NCBI RefSeq assembly: GCF_012489685.1 | Contig: NC_080044.1 | Location: forward strand, 28,562,369-28,626,368 | Length of the DNA stretch: 64,000 nt | Reading direction: 5' to 3' | Source of the DNA: Lotus japonicus | Lineage: Eukaryota; Streptophyta; Magnoliopsida; Fabales; Fabaceae | Shown: positions 35,553-45,582 of the stretch, in pieces | Layout of the letters: every line of letters begins with the position of its first letter | Numbering within the stretch: position 1 is the stretch's first letter | The notes under the pieces: generated by a model | The model's input: the letters and a program-made list of their open reading frames with translations, nothing else | Databases searched by the model: none | What the model was told of the DNA's origin: nothing | Made by a program: the position numbers and the translations under genes

Positions 35553-38500
35553 TCAACGATTATAAAACTTCAATTCTCGGCTAACATTGGCTTTCAGTGC
35601 ATCCTCCAATTTCTCAGCTTGGTCAAACTCAACTCTAAAAGTAACCATAGATATGCCATCTTTGCCCGTATCGTAATCCTGTTTGATGTCTTCGACATGA
35701 AAAGACTGCAGCTGAAAATGACATTAGCAATGAACATAAGATGCAGATACACTTAGAACCAGGCTTGTTAATAGCGTGTTATAGCGGCATAATAGTGCTA
35801 TAGCATAGCACCCTGGGGGTTTACCGCTACTCCATTATTCACCCCTATTTGCCGCTATTGTCCGCTATAGCACCGCAGTAGCGCTCGAAATAACATTTTT
35901 CGGGCTTGCCGCTACGCTATCCGCCATTAACAACCCTGCTTAGAACACACAACTGTATAGTTCAATTACAATAAAAGCAAGTGGTAATTATAATGGTGCA
36001 GCATAGTACACAGTAGACTCGTCCCTCACCATCTGAAATCGCCACTGCCACTAGAACCAGAACTAATGTACAATTCATTCAGTCGCAATGACTGATTATG
36101 GCAACTACTATGAATATCCAACCAATTTTTTCATCAATATACATCTGCAAGAACTAACCTGATGGTAGAGAACTCCAAGAAGGTTAAAGGGGACTTCTAC
36201 ACCCATTGGTACCTGCATTTTTCATAAGATTATTCATAAATTGATACACCATAAGACATTGATTTCAAGAATGAGATATGATATTTAAAAAAAAAAAAAG
36301 AGAGATGAGAAGAGAAAGTTGATGAAAATGGGATGAAAGAGAAAGTGTGTGTAGATATATAAAATTTGTTTCAAGAAAACCTATCAAGAAGAAAAAGACT
36401 TTGTGTAGCTAAAACACAGGCTAAGAGCCACCTTTGTTTTGACAAGGCAAGTCGGAGCATTCCTCAGGCATTCTGATGCAACTCCTCCATAAGCCCTGAC
36501 CAAGCCCCCTGTTCCCAATTTGATACCTCCAAAATGCCTGCAATTTTTTATAGATCAAAATACAATTATATTCCTAACCAAATACCAAAATGAAATAGCT
36601 TAATGCTTGATGCACACAAGACAATCCATAAGCACATGCACAATTGCACACATGAAAATCCATAAGCACATGCTGTAGTTAGTCTAAGGACTTTGTCAAG
36701 GGAGAAAAGAAATAGTAAATATTAAATGGATGTACACCAATTGAACTCATTGATTCAAAGTAATTGAAATTTAGGCTAGGCTTAAATATGTTTGTAGTCC
36801 TTTAAAGTAATCTGCTTTTGGTTTTAGTCCCTCTAAAATACTTTTTGTATGTTTATCATCCTCACTTTACATGGCTATTGCTCCCTATTGTCAAATGAGA
36901 TATTTTAACTAATGATGTGGCAAACAGAGTGCGACACTGACACATGGCACCGCCTTAATGATGTGGAAAATTTTATTCCACATCAGTTGACAATAAGGAT
37001 AGCAAATAGATTGCACGTGTCTCAGGGTATTTCTTGTTCCCAAAAAACCGGGACATACCCATGTTCACCATTGTAAGGCGCGATCCATTAAGGCGGAAGA
37101 TGTTGATGAACAGTTTACCACTCTTAGTAATTAGGGAATGAAAATTTGAGGCAACAAGATGACATCACGCAGAAGTCACCAGTGTTAGGGCACAAAGGTG
37201 AAAAAGAGACAACAAAGCAAAGAAAGAGTACAATCAATATTCTGGTTTTCGTGCAGTATTTCAATTTTTAGTATTCTGGTTTTGATTTTGCTGAGTGGGT
37301 TTTTGACAGGCTTAATGCTAGAACTAGGCTTTTTATTGAAAATTTACATGTTAGGCGCCAAGATAGAGTGAACAGAAATAACTGACTGACTGACAGTTAG
37401 TGATCCTGTGAGAATAAATAGGAGGTTATTACACCTCAGTTAGTAGTTTTTGGGAAGTTAGAGGTCAGGTGGAACTGATCATTGGGAATCAGTTGAGTGA
37501 GACTCTCTTCTCAGAGCTTGAAATTATTTCTCTCAATAATAATATGTTCTCTGTTTCGGAATCACTTTGACTCTGAATAGTTTCTCTTCTACAATTCTGT
37601 ATACATCTTGCCATTGGAGTACCAGTAGAAACAGTTTTGAAGTATTTGGATTTTCGTGCTATGAAGATTTGTGGCATGGCTATTGCCCTAGTGTTCCAAC
37701 AGAAGAGTAAATTAGATATCAAAAGCAGCCATACTTGTTTACTTTTAGTGGAGTTCCAAAGTCTAAACTCGAAAGTTTTATTAGGGAATGACATATAATC
37801 CTAGATCGAAAAACTCAGTTTTAAATCTTATATCTAATTCAACTCAAGTAAATATAGGTGTTCAAAGCATAGACAATTTCCCTTTTTCCAGTTATAGGAT
37901 AGCTGAAATTTCTTCTTAAATATTAGATCATAATATGTTTGAGAGAATTTATCAGAAGAAAGTGATCTAATCAATTAAATAAAACCATTATTAGTTTCAA
38001 GTAAACAGCATAACTCAATGTTGATTTGTCATATGATAAAAACATACTGAAAGGTAGACTATCTATTTGTGTTTCTGTCACATGACAATGATTAATCAAC
38101 TTAACTTCTCATACAGAATCTAAGGTGTCTACAATATCATGGTGAAATAACCCAACCTCTAGTTCTCTTTTCACACTGGACGAATTTAGAGCTCATTGAT
38201 CCAAATTTCAAAGGTCCTTGCAAAACAGAGGAACCGGAAAAATGAAATCAAGGAGTCATTGCCTTTGGAGAATTTTCGCTGCAATGATATTTGGTTCATC
38301 CAATGACATAATTTCTTTAGAAAAACTAATTTTTTGCAATACTTAAATTTATCTGCATACTTTGCTATCATTCTTTAGTACTCAAGAGCTTAAAACTGCA
38401 TGTTATTTGATTGATATGATCTTACAATCGTGTTATTTGGCTCTCTAAATACAGGATAGTGTTTATGCAGTAAAAAGATCAAAACACCTCATGTGTGCAA

Positions 38501-40398
38501 GTAAAAAAGTATTCCTATCAACGAGGACTACATTGTTGTCTCTCTGTTACCTTTGTGCCCTTACAACAGCGGCTTCTGCGTTTATATCCTTCTCACTGTT
38601 TCGTTAGCAGTTAGCAGCATTTTCCTCTTCAATTGATTGTGTCCTAGCAACATTGGATGTGGGTTATGTTATGATTTTTGGAAAGAAAGATTGTCCCATG
38701 TGCTGTTCATGTGTGCTAACATGGAGTAAGATGTGATGTGACCCATCATTATGTGCTTTCTTGATAATGTGGCACTCCATTTGACACATCATCACTTAAC
38801 ATATCTCATTTCTAATTTGGTTGACCGTGGAAAAAGTGAGGATGAAAAACATAAAAATTTTTTAGGGGCTATTTTCAAAAGTGAGTGCACCTTGAGGGAT
38901 GAAAAATAGTTAAGCCTTGACATTATCATACTACATGTATGAGAAATATTAAAATAAGGTTGTGAGAGTAATAACCTGATTACAACCACCATTACTCTAT
39001 CTATTCCTGAAGAAGCAATAGCAGAATATATTGGTTTCCCAGCCGTACCTGATGGTTCACCATCATCATTGGACCGGTATTGATCTCCCACCTATTATAC
39101 AATATACAAAAGAAAAAAAGAACTAATGAATATAAGATGGAAAAGTGCACATGATTAGAACCGAATTATAGCACAATGCATTATAATGTTCTCTAGCTAG
39201 TGATGAAACAAATTAGAACCAGAGGTGTACAACCTCCAACAGTTTCCTGCACATGCGATTCCACTGAATGAACAAGGCAATTAATCAACCACCCTGAGGC
39301 AGAAGCAACTAACTATAGTTGCCACATTGATAGCTGAAACTTCAGTAAATGCTCAAGGGACACAAAAGTACTAATTTTTTTTTATAAGTAAAAAATTCAT
39401 TGACAGGAAGTACAAGGGGCACTTCAACCCGTTACAAGACAGATACTAAACAGAACTAGTAAGGACCAGCTAATTGCCACAAATGCAGCAAAGCTGAAAC
39501 TAAGAAGCATCCTTCAACCACATCCCAACATGAACAAGCTCATACGATACAAGGTCCCAACCCGCCTAAATAACAAGAATCTAACACCACCTACTGGAAT
39601 TACATGATAAACAAAGCTTCTGTCACTGATTAAAAAGGATGCAGCCAATAAAATCAAGCTGAAACCAAGTATAGCTCCGAAACTGAAAATAGACAGCAAC
39701 AATCTAAAACTAACCCAAGCTCATTCAATTCCTCCAATTCACAGATGAGTGTTAGAACTTAGAATACAATAGAATATTAGGTTATAATATTCTTTATTTA
39801 TTTACATATGCTTGTAATCAGGTTTAGATTCTATTGTTTAGTCAACTCTCACTTGTATAAATACGTTGTCAAGTATCAATAATAATCACGGAATACAATT
39901 CCTTCATAGACACATTTCTGGTCGGACTCTAACAATGAGAACGAAACAACTGTCCCTCCGAGACTGAAACCTACTAATGCTATTGTACTCATTTAGTGAA
40001 AAATTCATATGAAAGGCATTATGATACCTTATAAGCCCAGCAATTGTGAGTAGCGCGTGGATCCCGGACCTAATTAATTAACAACGAAATGGAAAAAATA
40101 TCAATAAATGGAAGGCGATTGAGAGTTAATATGAAGAGAAGAAGAAATGGAGAAAGAATCGAACCTGGGAAAGGAAAGACATGGCGGATTTGTCATCGAA
40201 GATGGGGCCAGCAATGGCGATGAACTTGCTCTTCTTGATCTCTTTCTCGAAGGAGACTCGTTCTTGGATTGTGGTGAATGCCCCTGAATTGCTGGTGCTG
40301 GCCATCGTGACTTTCTTGGCCTTGGCGATGGCGGAGAATGAAGCAGCGTATATACGGTGCTGATAACTGGGTATTGTTGCCGCGACAAGCATCTCCAC
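35553..40398 (-). CDS. IMPACT/YigZ family (UPF0029) protein, last exon frameshifted
   Basis: Six minus-strand exons with GT/AG borders: 40398-40165, 40069-40028, 39091-38976, 36537-36432, 36212-36159 and 35712-35553. Exons 1-5 join in phase (184 residues). They contain the UPF0029/IMPACT N-terminal domain: [27 protein letters not shown], then [26 protein letters not shown] with HFGG (usually YFGG), and [17 protein letters not shown]. Exon 6 carries the C-terminal ferredoxin-like domain ([11 protein letters not shown]...), but a run of five T (minus strand; plus 35700-35704) puts it one base out of frame. Read literally, translation ends at TAG (35637-35635) after 209 residues instead of at the conserved end (35555-35553). 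Known: IMPACT/YigZ proteins include the mammalian GCN2 regulator IMPACT, but function in plants is not established. The start at 40398 could give an organelle-targeting leader; a second ATG lies at 40305. Three different transposons lie in its introns. Confidence 0.8.
35761..35938. mobile_element. hAT-type MITE in intron 5 of the IMPACT-family gene
   Basis: Ends CAGGCTTGTTAAT and, inverted, CAGGGTTGTTAAT. Perfect 8-bp target duplication CTTAGAAC (35753-35760 and 35939-35946). The 178-bp body is rich in short CCGCTA/TAGCGG words that fold on themselves, as in widespread plant hAT MITEs. Confidence 0.92.
36778..38917. mobile_element. Long-TIR DNA element (MULE-like) in intron 3 of the IMPACT-family gene
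   Basis: The left 36778-37225 and the right about 38525-38917, inverted, are related over about 400 bp. Both start AGGCTTAA and share TCATCCTCACTTT, AATGAGATAT and an inner AGGGCACAAAGGT block. Long TIRs and non-coding interior are typical of non-autonomous Mutator-like elements. The 9-bp target duplication expected for that group is not evident, so the class is inferred. It fills most of the 2.4-kb intron (36538-38975). The interior has no recognisable transposase. Confidence 0.62.
39750..39934. mobile_element. Small solo LTR in intron 2 of the IMPACT-family gene
   Basis: A 185-bp sequence starts TGTTAGAACTTAG and ends GGACTCTAACA. It is flanked by a perfect 5-bp duplication ATGAG (39745-39749 and 39935-39939). 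It includes a TATAAATA-like box (CTTGTATAAATACG near 39855). With no internal region, it is a solo LTR, or one LTR left from a TRIM/Copia element. Confidence 0.88.
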
Positions 40399-40576
40399 TC
40401 CTCCTCAAATATTAGTGGTGTTCGTTTATCGTTTATTTATTTATGTTGGTGTTAGCCTGAAAATTTACAAAATTACTACTTATGGCACAAAGAATTTACA
40501 TTTTTGAAGAGTTTGGGAGAGTTTTTTTTTTTTTTGAAAGTTTGGGAGAGTTGAATGTTTGAGAGAATATTTTAGA

Positions 40577-41083
40577 TTTTGGTCCCCAACTATTGTCTTC
40601 CTGCGAAAATTGTCCTTAAACTTCAAAATTAGCAAAAAAACATCCTCCAACTATACATGTCGTTGCACTTTTGGTCCGTCGTTTGCCTTCTGTGAGAAAA
40701 CTAACGTGAGAAGCTGATGTGGCTCCCTCACGTGTGTCTCACGTGACTTTCTTCAAAGAGCTTAATGACTGGACAAATCACATGCTTCTCACGTGACTCT
40801 AAAACGGGGTAATGGTGAAGAAGACGATGGAGGAGGGAGATGGCAGTTTGAGCCTTTTAGAGTCACGTGAGAAGCATGTGACTTGTCCAGTCATCAAGCT
40901 CTCTGAAGAAAGTCACGTGAGACACGCGTGAGGGAGTCACATCAGCTTCTCACGTTAGTTTTCTCACGGAAGGCAAACGGCAGGCCAAAAGTGCAACAGC
41001 ATGTATAGTTGGAGGACGTTTTTTGCTAATTTTGAAGTTTATGGACGATTTTCACAAGAAGGCAATAGTTGGGGGACCAAAAA
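40577..41083. mobile_element. Foldback element with 228-bp arms
   Basis: 40577-40804 is repeated in inverted form at 40855-41083 with about 90 percent identity by eye, leaving a loop of only 50 bp. Both outer ends carry TTTTGGTCCCCAACTATTG. The inner parts carry TCTCACGTGACT and other CACGTG-containing words. It is non-coding and probably a non-autonomous Mutator-like element or foldback MITE. It lies about 180 bp upstream of the IMPACT-family start codon (40398, minus strand), within the promoter zone. Confidence 0.85.
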
Positions 41084-42577
41084 TGCAATTAAGCCTTAGA
41101 TTTTTGATACAGGGTTGTATAAAGTGATAAAAGATACCAAACTATAAAAAACTATAAAGTTGTGTACACTAAACTAATCGAACTTCTTACTTGAGGATGT
41201 AAAAATAAAAATAAAAGAGAAGTTGATTGATTGTTGGATTGGGATTCAATTGCAATAAAATAAAAGTAAGTAAATAACATCACCGATGTGAAATTAATGT
41301 AAAAACGCATTAGAGACCCTGATTTCATGAACTCATCCCCCTATTTATCTTCGTAGTTAGTTATAAATATGAATTCAATTTGTTATATCAAGGTGTTAAA
41401 CCTAGATGTTCACTTAACTAAGAGTCTATTCTAGCTAATTAGTGGTAACTAATTCCTTAGTATTAATCCTAATTAACCTAATATTAAGTTCAATTTCAAG
41501 AAAACACAATCAATTTGTTACCCTTATTCCTAAGGTACAACCTAATTCCTCCTCAATTCCTAAAATCTACCAATTTCTCAATTGAATAGAGATTAGCAAA
41601 ATAATCCACTTGCAATTAGATTTAGATAAAACATAGAAGGAATTCATGAACGGGAAAAAAACAATCCATAATTATAACTGAGAATACATTCAACACATAG
41701 TTTTAGAGAAAACTAGATCAATCCCTAATCCTAGGAGAGTTTAGCCAGACATAATTACAGAGAGAATACAAGAAATAAGTTCAAATCTATGATTCTTGTT
41801 CAAAAATTCTTATTCTCCCTTCAATACACCAAAATCGCAAGTCTTCTATCTTGATTAAATGGTAAAAAGTGATAGAAAAGAACCTAATTTACAAGATTAA
41901 AAAGACACGCAATGCTCATGCACTACAACCTAGCACATAAGCATTGGGCTCCAGTGGTGTGGCGCATCAGTGCTGCCTCCCAATGCATATGCCTTGGCGG
42001 GTCAGTGGGCTAGCACATGAGTGTTGCCCTCCCAACGCATATACAATGTGTCATATGATCTTTAGACTTGTTTTTTTCTTTCTCTTATTCTCTTCATTTC
42101 TACAACGGCTTGAGTAGTCTTCTTCATCTTATCAACCTCTTGAGTCATCTTCAGAATCTTCTAGTCCTTCCATGATCTTGAGTATCCCACCTTCACACGT
42201 TCAACTAAAACACCCATTATAGTTGACCACAATAAATACCACATAAATAGAAAATTAAGACTAAAAATGACCAAAAATACTAGAAAAGTAGTGAAAACAC
42301 AAAATAAGGTGCAAATGTATGGAACACGATAAAAAGACTCAAAACACTATATAAGACTCTATAAACACAAGAGAAGTACAAAGAAAAACATAGAAAAAAC
42401 TAATGAACCCTAGGGTCATCAATATGAGAGTTTAGATTTTAGATCAGTTGAATGCTTAGTGAATATTTTGAATGTTAGACTTCATATTTTAGAGGTCAGT
42501 ATTTATAGTGGTTGTGGGTGCCTTGGGCTTAAGGAGTGGCAGTGGTTGAAGGCTTGTGGAATGTTGGATTGCCAAGC
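41084..42577. other. Intergenic, repeat-like DNA without recognised genes
   Basis: No coding frame is supported. An imperfect duplication occurs near 41925-42050 (GCACATRAG...CCCAAYGCATATGCC). The general composition resembles decayed retrotransposon sequence, but no LTR, PBS or domain was identified. Confidence 0.4.
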
Positions 42578-43289
42578 GTGCTCAGTGTAACGCCCCGAAT
42601 TTCAGGGGTTACAGTAACAATCTGATAAAATAAATATGCGATGTTTTCCAAAAGGATATATAAACACGAGTATATTTTTTCTTTTCGAAGTATTTCCAAA
42701 ACATGTCATGCATACTCCCAACTGTAAATAAATTTACATCAAACCTTGAACAAGGCTAGTATCCGAAACCCCAAATATAAATTTCAAAAAAATATTATGC
42801 AAGCTTAAACCAATAACGGTAAGCTCTCTAACCCAAGGCTCTTGCCCTACACCCGACTCTATTCTTCGAATCATTCATAGTTCTTCAAGTTCTTCACTCC
42901 GACTCGTACGAAGGTCAAGCTCCATCGAAGATTCTCCATCGCCTAATAGCGTTAAGCGCCCAAACAACAAGTAGCAAATAGAAAGGGTTAACTCCATACA
43001 ACTACCACGTATAAAAGAGAAAAGCATGTTATTCAAATTTATTTGCATAACATGATAAATAAATTAGCAACTTAATTCAAATTAGATGACAACTCATCCA
43101 ACAATATGAAATCAAATTACCTATCAACGAAATCGTAAATAGGGATTTAAAACATATATCAATGACTTCACAACATATAACCACAAATAGATAAGCTAAC
43201 AATATAATCCAAGACAGATATCAATAGAAGCAACAACATAGAATTAAACCAGATATAAACAACCTCAACAATATAGAATCAAATCATAT

Positions 43290-43525
43290 GACAATAACCT
43301 CAAATCAGATATCAACAACCCTAAAAATATAACATCAAATCAGATATCAACAACTTCAACAATATAACATCAAATCAGATATCAACAACCTTAAAAATAT
43401 AACATCAATCAGATATCAACAACTTCAACAATATACACCAAATCAGATATCAACAATCCTCAACAACATAACATCAAATCAGATATCAACAACCTTAACA
43501 ATATAACATCAAATCAGCTATCAAC
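43290..43525. repeat. Tandem repeat, about 39-bp unit, inside the solo LTR
   Basis: About six copies of a unit including CATCAAATCAGATATCAACAA with alternating CCTTAA/CTTCAA middles. Looser copies extend left to about 43090. Confidence 0.85.
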
Positions 43526-43599
43526 CAAAACATCAGAAGCAAATATTATTGCCCTATAATGCAACTATATGCTGCAACCAAAATGGATCGATCAATAAT

Positions 43600-43880
43600 G
43601 TCTCGCAAGACGGGACAGAGCGAGGAACAGACTCCCCTGAACTATCACCAAATAGCGCCCATGAAAGACGGGACAGACGAAGAACGGACTCCCCTGAATG
43701 CCACTTAATAACGCCCATGAAAGACGGGACATTTATGTGAAGATATCCACTCCACTGCCACTTAATAACGCCCATGAAAGACGGGACAGACGGAGAACGG
43801 ACTCCCCTGAATGTCACTTTATAACGCCTCGAAAGACAGGACAATCTCGTGGGACAAACCCACCTCATCGCCACTTCAAG
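43600..43880. repeat. Tandem repeat, about 56-66-bp unit, inside the solo LTR
   Basis: Four to five copies of a unit with CGCCCATGAAAGACGGGACA and ACTCCCCTGAATGCCACT. It produces spurious overlapping open frames on both strands. Confidence 0.85.
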
Positions 43881-45582
43881 CAAACCAAAACATCTCATCC
43901 AACTCAGTGGTCACTCAAACAACAATCTCAAATTCAATAATCAAATCAACAAAATCACATATTATTCATATTATCAACAAATATACGTCTCATCAAAATG
44001 AATACTAACTCAGCTCACTATTTCAACATAACAACAATCAAGGTATCAACAATAACCATGTCTTATCAACTAGAAAGCAGTAATGACAGAAACCAGTAAA
44101 CGGCCGAAACCTCTCAGAAAACGGAGACACACGTCTCAATAAGTTCACTCGACCGAAGCATTCAGAAAACATTTAGCACAAGCCTCAGAAAACATTCAAC
44201 ATAAACAAACATACAACATTGCAAAACATGCAAATATTTCAATCAATTTTCAATCAAATTATACACATTCATCTCAAACGCATGCAGTGCGATAAAAGCA
44301 TGCAAGACTCAAAGACGCGCTAAAACTGAGTTACCCTTACCTTAACCAATTTCCTTCCTAAACTGCAACTTCAATCCAATCACATCTTTGTTTTCCACGT
44401 CGGCTCGCTTCATTCTATTCTTTAGCTTCGCCGCGAGGCGCTTTCGTCCTTCGTACCCATAAAAATGAGGAGATAAAGATGGTGAGGTGGTGTTGTGCTG
44501 GACAAGAAGATGAATTGATGATGACGTTGAATGAGAAGTTCTGGTGAGGCTACGTAGAGATGAAAATGGAATTTGATGAAGAAAGTAGTATGTGCTGCCA
44601 CAAAGAAACATTAAAAAGAATGAGAGGGACCATGGTGTGCGTGTGTTTATGGATCATGCCAAGGGGAAGAAAATGGTGCTGGTTATGAATATGAGGTGAA
44701 GTAAACGTTGATGGTGATATGAATGGAGAGAAAGGCATGGTGTGGGTTGCTGCCAGAGAAAGAAAATGTGAAGAAAATATGGAGAAGGACAAATGAAATG
44801 GGTATGCAGCAAAAGAAAGAAAAAAACGTGAAGGAAGAAAGAAATGAGAGTGAACCGAGGATGAGGTGGACGGAGGGATTAGGATGGTGAGATATTTGTT
44901 GAAGATATTTTCAGAAGATATTTTTAAAATTGGTACGAATTAATTTAGACACCGAATGATTTAACTCATAGAGTTAAGAGAAAAATATAAGAGTGATATA
45001 TTATTATATCAAAAATTATGATGAACTCTATGAAATGATAAAATATAAATTTGAATCACTTTGAGCAAAATAAAATGATTCATGAACCAAGAAATGAGTA
45101 GAAACAGAGTTAAAGAATAATTGTGAGACAATTAGAACAAATATGACGTCGTCATATTATGCGTCTAAGCTAAGTATGAATTATAGGAAAATGACAATAG
45201 TAATTATTATCATTTGAGGAGAAAATATTTTGGAAACGACCTGCTCCAAAATCTGACACAAAACTGATTAAGGAAATATTCTCCGGATGAGAAAACTTCA
45301 TTCACGGAAAAGATTTATAGAGATGAAAGGATTAAAACAACGCGGACAAAAACTCTGAAAGGAGCTTCGAACACGGTTCAGGGTCTCGCTTAAGTCCCTG
45401 CGGAGATAAAGTCTAACTTTATCGGATTTCCGGAAAGCGAAACCTATCGATCTTACAGTCAAAAGTTTCGTAATGGAACACTTGCCATAAACAAACATAA
45501 AAAAAATAGAATATAAACACTCAATTAAATTAATAAATCGAAAATAAATCAATAATCTATTTATTTAATTCAGGGTCTTACA

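Larger units (their letters stand above)
42586..45582. mobile_element. Solo LTR of about 3.0 kb (probably Ty3-type)
   Basis: The 2,997-bp sequence starts TGTAACGCCCCGAATTTC and ends GGGTCTTACA, with terminal TGTAA...TTACA. The 5-bp target duplication is a perfect CTCAG (42581-42585 and 45583-45587). No pol or gag is present, so an LTR-LTR recombination product is the simplest view. The TGTAACGCCCC start is common in plant Ty3/gypsy LTRs; the lineage is not assigned. A related sequence at 48120-48134 shows the uninterrupted target. Open frames inside (for example 44342-44792) show no family similarity. Confidence 0.85.

Noticed and set aside
35700..36160. Alternative splice sites that would avoid the IMPACT-family frameshift
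   Set aside because: No AG near the exon 6 acceptor and no GT near the exon 5 donor gives a phase-compatible junction while keeping the conserved residues.
43290..43880. Possible CRISPR-like regular repeats
   Set aside because: Units are contiguous tandem repeats without unique spacers, in a plant genome; no cas genes.
43549..44008. Overlapping frames on both strands with repeated peptides
   Set aside because: Produced by the tandem repeat of about 60 bp inside the LTR.
44342..44792. Two minus-strand open frames within the 3-kb solo LTR
   Set aside because: No similarity to gag, pol or host families, and the region is explained as LTR.
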